Shown here one piece after another: positions 1 to 6,615 of a stretch of 8,659 nt of DNA. This DNA is from Moraxella bovis (lineage in GTDB: Bacteria > Pseudomonadota > Gammaproteobacteria > Pseudomonadales > Moraxellaceae): positions 1 through 8,659 of the forward strand of contig NZ_MUXV01000011.1 in assembly GCF_002014975.1 (NCBI RefSeq). The letters run 5' to 3'. Position 1 is the stretch's first letter; each line of letters opens with the position of its first letter. The position numbers and the translations under genes are program-made. The notes below the pieces were generated by a model. That model ran no database searches. It was not told the origin of the DNA and was given only the letters and a program-made list of their open reading frames with translations.

Positions 1-31
1 CGGGTGAGGTTTTTACAGATTATTGGTGTCA

Positions 32-1471
32 TCAACACTGGCTAAATCCCACGCCCACATGACCGACCACTGCCACAGGAATGCGGTTATCGGCATGAAT
101 GGCAAGCCCGCCACGAGCGGTTTCTTTGTATTTGTCCATCATGTCAAGTCCGGTCTCTTTCATGGTCAAAATGGCTTTGTCTAGTGAGACGTGGTGCGAG
201 CCATCGCCACGCAGGGCAAGGCGAGCGGCGTTAATCGCCTTGACGGACGCCATCGCATTGCGTTCAATACAAGGCACTTGCACCAGTCCTGCAATGGGGT
301 CACAGGTCAGGCCTAAGTTATGTTCTAGTCCAATCTCAGCAGCGTTTAGACATTGGGCGACCGTACCGCCCATGACGTGAGCCAGTCCTGCTGCTGCCAT
401 CGCACAGGCAGAGCCAACTTCGCCTTGACAGCCAACTTCCGCCCCTGAAATGGACGCATTTTGTTTGATTAATGCCCCAATCGCCCCCGCCACGAGCAAA
501 AACTCACGCACGCCTTGATAGCTAAATGACGGAATAAAGCCTTGATAGTAGTGTAGTACCGCAGGGATAATACCCGCCGCTCCGTTAGTGGGAGCGGTAA
601 CGACCCGCCCGCCCGAGGCGTTTTGTTCATTGACCGCCAGAGCATACAGGTTCACCCAGTCCATTGCAAGCAGTCCGCCATCGGCTTTGCTGTATTCTTT
701 GCTAAGCTGGTCATATAAGGCTTTGGCACGGCGTTTGACGTTAAGACCGCCGGGCAGGATACCGTCTTTTTGGTAGCCGGCATTGACACACGCCCGCATG
801 GTCGCCCAGATGTCATTAAGATAATCTTTAACTTCTTCTTCGTCTCGGACAGCAGTTTCGTTATGAAGCATAAGCTCGCTGATACTAAACCCATGCGTGT
901 GGCACAGCCGTTCGATGTCTGCTCCTAGCTCAAAGGGATAAGGGTAGGGCGATTTTTTGGGGGTATCTAGTTGCTCTTGTGCGGTTTGGGCTTTAAATTC
1001 GTCATTATCCACAACAAATCCGCCCCCGATAGAAAAGTAAGTCTCGCTGATACGAGTGCCATCGCCTAAGGTGGCGATGAGTGTCATGCCGTTGGGGTGT
1101 TGGGGCAGGGTAACATCGCTATACCACAAGATGTCGGTCGTTTCATCAAAATCAATAACATGACGACCGCCCAAGTTCATCTTTTGGTGCGTGTGTATGT
1201 CTGATAAATACTCGTCCGTGCGTTCGGTGTCTATCGTGCGTGGGGCGTGTCCGAGTAGCCCAAGCAAGGTGGCGGTATCGGTGGCGTGTCCTTTGCCTGT
1301 GGCGGACAGTGAACCGTACAGCTCTATGGTAATGCCTGTAATCGGACTAAAATCGCCATGCAATCGCTCATCTAACAGTGCCAAAAACCGCCCACTGGCA
1401 ACCATCGGGCCGACCGTGTGCGAGCTTGAAGGGCCAACACCGATTTTAAACATATCAAAAATACTAATCAT
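32..1471 (-). CDS. sdaA: L-serine ammonia-lyase (L-serine dehydratase), iron-sulfur type, single chain
   Basis: Cytoplasmic enzyme that deaminates L-serine to pyruvate and ammonia with a [4Fe-4S] cluster instead of PLP. The 479-residue protein has the N-terminal beta domain ([11 protein letters not shown], residues 13-23) and the C-terminal alpha domain ([15 protein letters not shown], 286-300; [18 protein letters not shown], 345-362). Cys348, Cys390 and Cys401 have the 42- and 11-residue spacing of the three cluster ligands of this family. The chain ends in Cys479; in the studied Legionella enzyme a C-terminal cysteine reaches into the active site and ligates the fourth iron, so the same autoinhibitory tail is likely. 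It is slightly longer than the usual ~455 residues, with a loose Gln/Asp/Pro-rich stretch at about 158-178 between the domains. The ATG at 1469-1471 is preceded by AGGA at 1477-1480. The symbol could equally be sdaB or tdcG in enterobacterial naming; the function is secure. Confidence 0.97.
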   Translation of the reverse strand: MISIFDMFKIGVGPSSSHTVGPMVASGRFLALLDERLHGDFSPITGITIELYGSLSATGKGHATDTATLLGLLGHAPRTIDTERTDEYLSDIHTHQKMNLGGRHVIDFDETTDILWYSDVTLPQHPNGMTLIATLGDGTRISETYFSIGGGFVVDNDEFKAQTAQEQLDTPKKSPYPYPFELGADIERLCHTHGFSISELMLHNETAVRDEEEVKDYLNDIWATMRACVNAGYQKDGILPGGLNVKRRAKALYDQLSKEYSKADGGLLAMDWVNLYALAVNEQNASGGRVVTAPTNGAAGIIPAVLHYYQGFIPSFSYQGVREFLLVAGAIGALIKQNASISGAEVGCQGEVGSACAMAAAGLAHVMGGTVAQCLNAAEIGLEHNLGLTCDPIAGLVQVPCIERNAMASVKAINAARLALRGDGSHHVSLDKAILTMKETGLDMMDKYKETARGGLAIHADNRIPVAVVGHVGVGFSQC

Positions 1472-1482
1472 AAAAGTCCTTA

Positions 1483-1519
1483 TAAATTTATTTTACCGTG
1501 CATAAAAATGGGTTGTTAA
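1483..1519 (-). promoter_or_regulatory. Possible sdaA promoter
   Basis: On the minus strand TTAACA (1514-1519) and TAAAAT (1490-1495) each match five of six consensus bases and are 18 bases apart. Transcription would begin near 1483 and give a short leader of about 12 bases that still includes the AGGA ribosome-binding site. The region is AT-rich, so a chance match is possible. Confidence 0.35.
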
Positions 1520-1639
1520 ATGGGATAGTCTGACGGGCAGAGTGTGCAAACAATCCTATTTTAAAAAAATGCACAGATAGCCACATCAGATGGGTTGGTA
1601 TTTTAGCATGATTGATGGGGTTTTGGTACAAAAGTATCT

Positions 1640-1689
1640 GCCCAAATGTGGGCTTGGTCGGATTTAAAATAATGGCGTATTTTAAAATC
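1640..1689 (-). terminator. Weak hairpins after the WG-repeat gene, possible terminator
   Basis: Two short inverted repeats follow the WG-repeat stop codon. One is AT-rich: GATTTAAAATA (1661-1671) pairs with TATTTTAAAATC (1678-1689) with one bulged base. The other is GCCCA (1640-1644) with TGGGC (1649-1653) and a four-base loop. Neither is followed by a clean T-run on the minus strand, so termination before sdaA would be partial at best. The rest of the 225-base gap between the two genes (1472-1696) shows only the possible sdaA promoter and TGTGCA/TGCACA (1543-1548, 1570-1575). Confidence 0.25.
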
Positions 1690-1696
1690 AAAAACC

Positions 1697-2620
1697 CTAA
1701 CAAGCTACATTGACCCCTTGCGAATTGATACATAGTTTGTCGCCATTATTTAGATTGCCAATCCATGCCTTGCCGTTTTTAAACATCAACGGTTCGGGCA
1801 GTTCGGGATTTTTGGGGCTGTCCAAGATAAACCCGTCTTTATGAAAACGAAAATCGATGAGCAGTTGCCCGCTTTTATCAATAAAGCCCCAATTATCGCC
1901 CATGCGTACCCCTGCCAGATTCTCACTATAAGCTCGGACATCATCAAAGGCGTAGATAATCATCGGTACGCCCTTATCATCGACAAAGCCCCATTTGCCG
2001 TCTTGTTGTCTTGGCGTGAGTGTTAGGTGTGTGCTAGGGTTTGGCAGACTGCTTTGGGCAGGTGTCAGCTCTGGGGTGGGCGATGGGTCGGGGGCTTGCT
2101 GTGTGCGATTGCCGTTTTTGTCGATGGTGTAGGTGTTACCGCCAGCGGTAACGGTGGCAAGACCTTGGGAGAAGTCGCTGATGTGGCTGATGGCTCGCTC
2201 GGGACGGACGATGACCTTGCCCCGAGTGTCTAGCACGCCAAAGCCACGGTTTTGTTTGACGATGATACGTTCGCCCTGCACGCCCCTTGCCCATTGGTTG
2301 CCATTCATGCGGTCGTAGTTAAAGGCGATGATGGTTTTGCCTTTGTCATTGATATAGCCGACTTTACCGTTTTTTAGGGCGGGGAGTAGCCCACTTCTAA
2401 ACTCCGAGCCCAGCACCGCGTCATAAGCGAATAAATCGGCTGTTGTGTTGCCTTTTTTGTTCAAAAGTGCCACGGGTGAGCCATTGTCTTTGACCGCCAA
2501 AAACACGCCCGAACGTGCGGTACAGTTGACGTTTTTATAATGGCTTTTGGGCAGGGCACAGGCATAAGCTGGGGGTGTGAGCGAGCCGAGCAATAAGGCA
2601 GTGACTAGGTATTTTTTCAT
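1697..2620 (-). CDS. Secreted WG-repeat protein
   Basis: A 307-residue exported protein of unknown role. Residues 1-20 form a signal peptide: KK at 2-3, a hydrophobic core, then an AYA cleavage site at 18-20. The first mature residue would be Cys21, but AYA-C is a poor lipobox, so signal peptidase I cleavage is preferred over a lipoprotein. The mature part has WG/KWGF-type beta repeats, each of the form G-x-W/F/Y-G-F/V/Y-x-D-x-x-G: about 85-103 (GKVGYINDKGK), 125-142 (GFGVLDTRGKV), 208-227 (GKWGFVDDKG) and 242-259 (NWGFIDKSG). A degenerate fifth is at about 281-303. A Pro/Thr/Ser-rich linker (176-198) divides the repeats into two pairs. Cysteines 21, 33, 297 and 307 sit at the two ends and could form disulfides in the periplasm. 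No strong Shine-Dalgarno is seen before the ATG. WG repeats are thought to be binding modules; no substrate can be named. Confidence 0.85.
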   Translation of the reverse strand: MKKYLVTALLLGSLTPPAYACALPKSHYKNVNCTARSGVFLAVKDNGSPVALLNKKGNTTADLFAYDAVLGSEFRSGLLPALKNGKVGYINDKGKTIIAFNYDRMNGNQWARGVQGERIIVKQNRGFGVLDTRGKVIVRPERAISHISDFSQGLATVTAGGNTYTIDKNGNRTQQAPDPSPTPELTPAQSSLPNPSTHLTLTPRQQDGKWGFVDDKGVPMIIYAFDDVRAYSENLAGVRMGDNWGFIDKSGQLLIDFRFHKDGFILDSPKNPELPEPLMFKNGKAWIGNLNNGDKLCINSQGVNVAC

Positions 2621-2644
2621 AAAAACAATGCGTTGGAATTTGGG

Positions 2645-2679
2645 CTATTTTATCATAAGTGGCAAGATTATCATGCCAA
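2645..2679 (-). promoter_or_regulatory. Predicted promoter of the WG-repeat gene
   Basis: On the minus strand TTGGCA (2674-2679) and TATGAT (2652-2657) are separated by 16 bases; each matches five of six sigma-70 consensus bases. Transcription would start near 2645, giving a leader of about 25 bases. Confidence 0.55.
2661..2677. promoter_or_regulatory. Interrupted 17-bp palindrome, possible operator
   Basis: GGCAAGATTATCATGCC reads as GGCAnGATnATCnTGCC on both strands, so 14 of 17 positions are symmetric. It covers most of the spacer and part of the -35 element of the WG-repeat promoter, and lies about 70 bases upstream of the leuC -10. The size and placement fit a dimeric repressor site, but no regulator gene is in the window and no known operator is recognised. 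Confidence 0.35.
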
Positions 2680-2722
2680 AAAAATTTTTCCAAAAAGTTA
2701 AATAAACCATAAAAATTATAAA

Positions 2723-2758
2723 TTATTGTTATTTTTAAAGTGTGTTATAATCTTTTAA
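2723..2758 (+). promoter_or_regulatory. Predicted leuC promoter with extended -10
   Basis: A perfect TATAAT (2746-2751) is preceded by TG one base upstream (2743-2744), an extended -10. The -35 at the right distance (TTATTG, 2723-2728, 17-base spacer) is weak, which the extended -10 can compensate. Transcription would start near 2758, leaving about 40 bases before leuC. That is too short for a leader peptide with an attenuator, so classical leucine attenuation is not seen here. Confidence 0.6.
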
Positions 2759-2798
2759 AATTTACCATACCCAGACCATTTTAATTTGGAGAATAACA

Positions 2799-4220
2799 AT
2801 GGCAGGCAAAACCCTTTACGACAAACTTTGGGACGACCATTTGGTCAAACAGCGTGATGATGGCTCGTCTTTGATTTATATTGACCGTCAATTATTGCAC
2901 GAAGTAACCAGCCCCCAAGCCTTTGAAGGATTGACTTTGGCGGGACGTACCCCTTGGCGACTCTCGGCAAATATTGCCACGCCCGACCACAATGTCCCCA
3001 CTTCCACCAAAGAACGCTCGCAGGGCATTTCGGGCATTGAAGATGATACTTCTCGCATTCAAGTCAAAACGCTTGATGATAATTGCAATGCCTTTGATAT
3101 TGTACAATTTGGCATCAATGACGAACGCCAAGGCATCGTTCATGTGGTTGGGCCTGAGCAGGGGCTGACCTTACCTGGTATGACGGTGGTGTGTGGTGAT
3201 AGTCATACCGCCACGCACGGGGCTTTGGGCTGTTTGGCTCACGGTATTGGTACAAGTGAAGTAGAGCACGTGCTTGCCACACAATGCCTTGTCCAAAAGA
3301 AAATGAAAAATATGCTTGTACGGGTGGACGGCAAACTTGGCAAAGGCGTAACGCCCAAAGATGTGATTTTGGCGATTATTGGCAAAATCGGCACGGCAGG
3401 CGGGACGGGCTATGCCATTGAGTTTGGTGGACAAGTATTTCGTGATATGTCCATTGAAGGGCGTATGACTGTGTGTAATATGGCGATTGAAGGCGGTGCT
3501 CGTGTTGGCTTAGTGGCTGTTGATGAAAAAACGATTGAATACGTTAAAGGTCGCCCTTATGCCCCAACTGGTGAGAATTGGGATAAGGCAGTTGCTTATT
3601 GGCAAACTTTAACATCAGATGATGATGCTCATTTTGATGTGGTGGTGGTGTTAAATGGCGATGAGATTGAACCACAAATTTCGTGGGGAACTTCGCCTGA
3701 AATGGTCGTTCCTGTGTCCGCCAATGTGCCAACGCTTGATATGGCAAAAGACGATGTGCAAAAAAATGACTGGACGCGTGCCTATCAGTATATGGGCCTC
3801 TCGGCAGGGCAGTCTTTGAGCGAGATTACGCTTGACCGTGTGTTCATCGGCTCGTGTACCAATTCTCGCATTGAAGATTTGCGTGAGGCGGCAGCCATCG
3901 CCAAGGGCAAAAAAGTCGCCACAACCATTAAACAAGCAATGGTGGTGGCAGGTTCTGGGCAAGTCAAAAAACAAGCGGAAAGTGAAGGTTTGGACAAAAT
4001 TTTTATGGACGCAGGTTTTGAATGGCGTGAACCAGGCTGCTCTATGTGCCTTGCAATGAATGCCGATAAATTACAATCGGGAGAGCATTGTGCCAGCACT
4101 TCTAACCGTAACTTTGAAGGTCGTCAAGGTAATGGCGGTCGCACGCACCTAGTGTCTCCTGCAATGGCGGCAGCGGCGGCAATTCACGGACATTTTGTGG
4201 ATGTAAGAACGGTGGCGTAA
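2799..4220 (+). CDS. leuC: 3-isopropylmalate dehydratase, large subunit
   Basis: Large, iron-sulfur subunit of the LeuCD isomerase, which converts 2-isopropylmalate to 3-isopropylmalate in leucine synthesis. The 473 residues match the usual ~466. Family landmarks in order: [12 protein letters not shown] (3-14), ATPDHNVPT (60-68), [14 protein letters not shown] (131-144), [12 protein letters not shown] (151-162), [13 protein letters not shown] (350-362), [11 protein letters not shown] (411-421) and [12 protein letters not shown] (433-444). Cys353, Cys414 and Cys417 are the [4Fe-4S] ligands. The ATG at 2799 has GGAG at 2788-2791, seven bases away. Its partner leuD lies 2.4 kb downstream after five unrelated genes, whereas the two are usually adjacent. 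Sampled lines of this gene are about 52-55% GC, clearly higher than sampled lines of the genes that follow. Confidence 0.98.
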   Translation: MAGKTLYDKLWDDHLVKQRDDGSSLIYIDRQLLHEVTSPQAFEGLTLAGRTPWRLSANIATPDHNVPTSTKERSQGISGIEDDTSRIQVKTLDDNCNAFDIVQFGINDERQGIVHVVGPEQGLTLPGMTVVCGDSHTATHGALGCLAHGIGTSEVEHVLATQCLVQKKMKNMLVRVDGKLGKGVTPKDVILAIIGKIGTAGGTGYAIEFGGQVFRDMSIEGRMTVCNMAIEGGARVGLVAVDEKTIEYVKGRPYAPTGENWDKAVAYWQTLTSDDDAHFDVVVVLNGDEIEPQISWGTSPEMVVPVSANVPTLDMAKDDVQKNDWTRAYQYMGLSAGQSLSEITLDRVFIGSCTNSRIEDLREAAAIAKGKKVATTIKQAMVVAGSGQVKKQAESEGLDKIFMDAGFEWREPGCSMCLAMNADKLQSGEHCASTSNRNFEGRQGNGGRTHLVSPAMAAAAAIHGHFVDVRTVA

Positions 4221-4228
4221 GGCGTGAA

Positions 4229-4262
4229 AAATAAGACAATCTGTGATATGATTGTCTTATTT
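4229..4262 (+). terminator. Perfect 13-bp hairpin after leuC, possible partial terminator
   Basis: AAATAAGACAATC (4229-4241) is perfectly complementary to GATTGTCTTATTT (4250-4262) around an eight-base loop. An A-run precedes the stem, but the T-run is short and lies mostly inside the right arm, and only four of 13 pairs are GC. It may act as a weak or bidirectional terminator, or protect the leuC mRNA 3' end after processing. It begins eight bases after the leuC stop codon and ends seven bases before the next ribosome-binding site. Confidence 0.5.
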
Positions 4263-4283
4263 GTAGTTTAAGGAGTTAATAAT

Positions 4284-4985
4284 ATGGCAACAGTAAGATT
4301 TGATTTGGGTGAAAATACCCAAACCACATTATTTCAAAGTAAAATTGGCGGTAAGCCTTATATGCCAATCGGCGTGGAATATCCAATGCACACCAAAAAA
4401 CAAAGACCACTTGTATTATTGGCTCAAATTAATTTTGCAGAAATGCCTCCTTTGGAAGATTTTCCAACCAAAGGTATTTTGCAATTTTTTATTGATGGAC
4501 TAGATAGTGAGCTTTTTGGTATTGATGCAGAAAATGAATGGAAACAAGACGGTTTTCGTGTAATTTATTATCCTGATATTTTACCTGAAAGCCAGTTACA
4601 AACCGATTTTTCTCTTTACAAAGTAGATATTCCTTATTCTGAATATGGTTTCAATCTTTTGGGCGAATATCCAATTATTTATAAAGAAATTGAAACGGAA
4701 GACGATTGTAACGATTATTATAACGAGAGAAATATTTTTAATAAAATTGGTGGCGTTCCCTGCTTTGTGCAAGGAGACCCTTTTGCCAACCCTTATATAG
4801 ACGATTATGGAAATTTTTGTGAATCAAATGTATCTGCTTGGAGTTTTGAAATGCTATTGCAAATCGGTGGCAATGAGCAAGGTATATTATGGGGCGGTTA
4901 TAACTCGGCAAATTTCTTTATTAAACCAAAAAATTTAAAAAATTTGGATTTTAGTGAAGTGGCTTTTTGTTGGGTGGGTGGTTGA
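4284..4985 (+). CDS. DUF1963 / YwqG-like protein
   Basis: A 233-residue soluble protein with the sequence pattern of the DUF1963 (YwqG) family, whose biochemical role is not known. Visible landmarks are SKIGGKPYMP (19-28), PLVLLAQINFAEMP (42-55), FPTKGILQFFIDG (60-72), NKIGGVPCFVQGDP (153-166), and LLQIGG (191-196) with LWGGYNSANFFI (202-213). The closing DFSEVAFCWVGG (222-233) is where the family usually ends. No signal peptide or membrane segment is seen. TAAGGAG (4269-4275) lies eight bases before the ATG, the best ribosome-binding site of the block. Two 60-base lines counted by hand are 25-28% GC, far below leuC, suggesting different ancestry. Family members are sometimes found near contact-dependent toxins, so an immunity-type role is possible but not shown; no toxin of that kind is next to it. 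Confidence 0.8.
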   Translation: MATVRFDLGENTQTTLFQSKIGGKPYMPIGVEYPMHTKKQRPLVLLAQINFAEMPPLEDFPTKGILQFFIDGLDSELFGIDAENEWKQDGFRVIYYPDILPESQLQTDFSLYKVDIPYSEYGFNLLGEYPIIYKEIETEDDCNDYYNERNIFNKIGGVPCFVQGDPFANPYIDDYGNFCESNVSAWSFEMLLQIGGNEQGILWGGYNSANFFIKPKNLKNLDFSEVAFCWVGG

Positions 4986-4997
4986 TTTGTATTTGAT

Positions 4998-5318
4998 GTG
5001 AATGTAACCTATTCCGAACTGATTAAAACCCTAATTACCGACCCCATAGAAGTCGCTGATGAATTATGGGTGTTTAAAATTGAAATTTTTAAAAGTCAAA
5101 AAGGTTATTTTGCGACCCTTTGGCGGTTGGACAATTATGATATTGCTCCGACCTTTCCAACCGTAGCAGGGCATATTGCCAGCGAGACATTTTTTATTGA
5201 TGAGAGTTTTCGTTTTGATGGCTTGGGGTTGTATGGTGATGATGTTAGGTATTTTAAAATGCTTGATGATTGCCAAAGTTATGTGTTAAAGTGTCTTTAT
5301 GACGAATTTAATTGTTAA
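4998..5318 (+). CDS. Hypothetical protein, 106 residues, GTG start
   Basis: An acidic, aromatic-rich soluble protein that I do not recognise. It has no signal peptide or membrane segment. Visible parts are an N-terminal stretch (ELIKTLITDPIEVADELWVF, 7-26), a likely beta-rich middle (KIEIFKSQKGYFATLWRLDNY, from about residue 27), and a C-terminal helix (FKMLDDCQSYVLKCLYDEF). Only GTG at 4998 gives a start near the previous gene; there is no in-frame ATG until codon 87 and no good Shine-Dalgarno. The frame is the same as that of the DUF1963 gene, separated from it only by TGA at 4983-4985 plus four codons. Translation therefore probably depends on coupling to, or readthrough from, that gene. 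The small size and DUF1963 neighbour recall immunity-protein clusters, but that is only a guess. Confidence 0.65.
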   Translation: MNVTYSELIKTLITDPIEVADELWVFKIEIFKSQKGYFATLWRLDNYDIAPTFPTVAGHIASETFFIDESFRFDGLGLYGDDVRYFKMLDDCQSYVLKCLYDEFNC

Positions 5319-5330
5319 AAGGAAAATTGT

Positions 5331-5864
5331 ATGAACAACTTAACCCAAAACCCTTATTTAGAAGTCCGCCAACCCGCCCAAATTCAAGGCGAAATGGTAT
5401 TATCGTGCGATGACATTGCAGAGAATAGCACGCTGTCCAATGATTATGTGGCAAATATTTGGGGGTATGCAGGCAATAACATTAGCCCCAATCTTAAATG
5501 GCAAAACGCTCCAAAAGATACCAAAAGTTTTGTGCTAACAATGTACGACCCAGATGCACCAACGGGCTCGGGCTTTTGGCATTGGAATGCGTTTAATATT
5601 CCAGCCGACTTTCATCAATTACCAAAAGGCGAATCTAATAACTTTGGCAATGGGATTTTGGAATTAAAAAATGATGCAGGATTAGACGGCTTTATTGGGG
5701 CATTTCCCCCAAAGGGCGACAAACCGCACCGCTATATTTTTACCCTTTATGCCCTAAATGAAATGCTGGATTTGCCAAATACCATAAGCCCTGCGGTATT
5801 GGGCTTTAATTTAAATGGCAAAGTATTGGCAACGGCAAGTTTGACGGCTTATTATAGTTGGTAA
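5331..5864 (+). CDS. YbhB/YbcL-family (PEBP, Raf-kinase-inhibitor-like) protein
   Basis: A 177-residue member of the phosphatidylethanolamine-binding protein fold. The two signature segments that shape the anion-binding pocket are clear: MYDPDAPTGSGFWHWNAFNIP (71-91) and GAFPPKGDKPHRYIFTLYAL (123-142). SPNLKWQNAP (52-61) and the C-terminal ATASLTAYYSW (167-177) are also typical. No signal peptide is present, so it should be cytoplasmic like E. coli YbhB. The bacterial members have no settled physiological function; the link to kinase inhibition comes from eukaryotic relatives only. AGGA at 5320-5323 sits seven bases before the ATG, and the gap from the previous stop is 12 bases, consistent with cotranscription. 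Confidence 0.92.
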   Translation: MNNLTQNPYLEVRQPAQIQGEMVLSCDDIAENSTLSNDYVANIWGYAGNNISPNLKWQNAPKDTKSFVLTMYDPDAPTGSGFWHWNAFNIPADFHQLPKGESNNFGNGILELKNDAGLDGFIGAFPPKGDKPHRYIFTLYALNEMLDLPNTISPAVLGFNLNGKVLATASLTAYYSW

Positions 5865-5883
5865 ATTAAATAGGAGTGATACA

Positions 5884-6189
5884 ATGCCAATGTCATTATT
5901 TGAACAACATTATCAAACATTACAGCATTTGGATAATGGGGTTAAAATCCAAATCATTGAGCAATTGCAAAAAGATGTTTATCAAAAATCTGTTGATGAA
6001 TTATTATTTTTGCAATCCAATTCTGAATTGGGGCAATTATTAGTTACACAGGATAAAACCGATGAGAACTGGATAGAAAATATTTTTGCCATAGCGGATA
6101 AAGCCTTTAAGGAAAGTGAATTAAATGGCGTTGTATTATCCAACTCTGACGACCGTGGTTGGACAAGAGACGAAATTTATGAGCGTTAA
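5884..6189 (+). CDS. Probable antitoxin of the PIN-domain toxin (unrecognised family)
   Basis: A 101-residue protein called an antitoxin mainly by position: its last 11 bases overlap the start of a PIN-domain gene, the usual order for VapBC-type modules. The N-terminal half (about 5-55) looks strongly helical with many Gln and Leu residues. The C-terminal half ends in the polar tail [13 protein letters not shown] (89-101), which could be the segment that wraps the toxin. I see no AbrB, ribbon-helix-helix or Phd motif, so the DNA-binding class, if any, is unknown. AGGAG at 5872-5876 fits ATG 5884 (seven bases) better than the second ATG at 5890. It may be an uncommon antitoxin family or a PIN partner with another role. 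Confidence 0.7.
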   Translation: MPMSLFEQHYQTLQHLDNGVKIQIIEQLQKDVYQKSVDELLFLQSNSELGQLLVTQDKTDENWIENIFAIADKAFKESELNGVVLSNSDDRGWTRDEIYER

Positions 6190-6601
6190 TGTTTTTATTG
6201 ATACAAATATTTGGGTTTGTACGATTGATAAGCGTTGTATCGATAAAAGCAAGCAGGCTCGCCAATTTGTTTTGGGTTTGCAAAAAGACAGTCAAATCAA
6301 TATTATGATGTCCACACAGGTTTTGCAAGAGTTCTTTTCGGTAACAACCAAAAAACTTAAACAAGACAAGGTGGCAATGGAAAAAATCGTACACGAAATG
6401 GCACAAATGCCACTTATTCATACCGATTTTTCTTTAATTGCAGAGGCAATTAAAATTAGTATTGCACATCATTTAACTTTATGGGACGCTTTAATGGTTT
6501 GTGCATCAAAAAGAATGAATTGTTCAATATTATATTCCGAAGATTTGCATAATGGGCATATCATTGATGGCGTAAAAATAATCAACCCCTTTAAACTTTA
6601 A
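6179..6601 (+). CDS. PIN-domain ribonuclease, VapC-like toxin
   Basis: A 140-residue PIN-domain protein, expected to be a Mg-dependent endoribonuclease neutralised by the preceding gene product. The acidic active-site pattern is visible: Asp8 in NVFIDTNIW (4-12), Glu51 in QVLQEFF (47-53), Asp103 in [12 protein letters not shown] (99-110), and Glu121/Asp122 in [22 protein letters not shown] (117-138). The SEDLxxG ending is typical of PIN toxins. The frame is open back to an ATG at 6125, but the 18 extra residues precede the first beta strand of the fold and lie wholly inside the antitoxin gene. ATG 6179 is therefore preferred; it overlaps the antitoxin by 11 bases and has AAGAGA at 6165-6170. 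All catalytic acids are present, so the toxin looks intact. Its TAA stop abuts the leuD ribosome-binding site, placing toxin and leuD on one transcript. The tRNA or mRNA target cannot be read from sequence. Confidence 0.88.
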   Translation: MSVNVFIDTNIWVCTIDKRCIDKSKQARQFVLGLQKDSQINIMMSTQVLQEFFSVTTKKLKQDKVAMEKIVHEMAQMPLIHTDFSLIAEAIKISIAHHLTLWDALMVCASKRMNCSILYSEDLHNGHIIDGVKIINPFKL

Positions 6602-6615
6602 AAAGGCAAAAAACT

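Noticed and set aside
1488..1733. 81-residue minus-strand open frame overlapping the end of the WG-repeat gene
   Set aside because: It has no ribosome-binding site, covers the stop of a real gene in another frame, and shows no family features.
2027..2318. Plus-strand open frames opposite the WG-repeat gene
   Set aside because: They are antisense shadows of a well-supported gene with low-complexity translation and no start signals.
2758..2798. Leucine leader peptide or riboswitch upstream of leuC
   Set aside because: Only about 40 bases separate the predicted start site from the ATG, with no leucine-rich mini-gene or alternative hairpins.
3544..4099. Several minus-strand open frames across leuC, up to 107 residues
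   Set aside because: They overlap one another and leuC, and their His/Arg/Pro-rich content is typical of antisense frames of a conserved gene.
4284..4985. DUF1963 gene as a truncated pseudogene
   Set aside because: It starts with a strong ribosome-binding site and contains all family motifs up to the normal C-terminal segment.
6125..6178. Upstream ATG that would extend the PIN protein by 18 residues
   Set aside because: The extra residues lie wholly inside the antitoxin gene and before the first strand of the PIN fold; ATG 6179 gives the compact family start and the usual short overlap.
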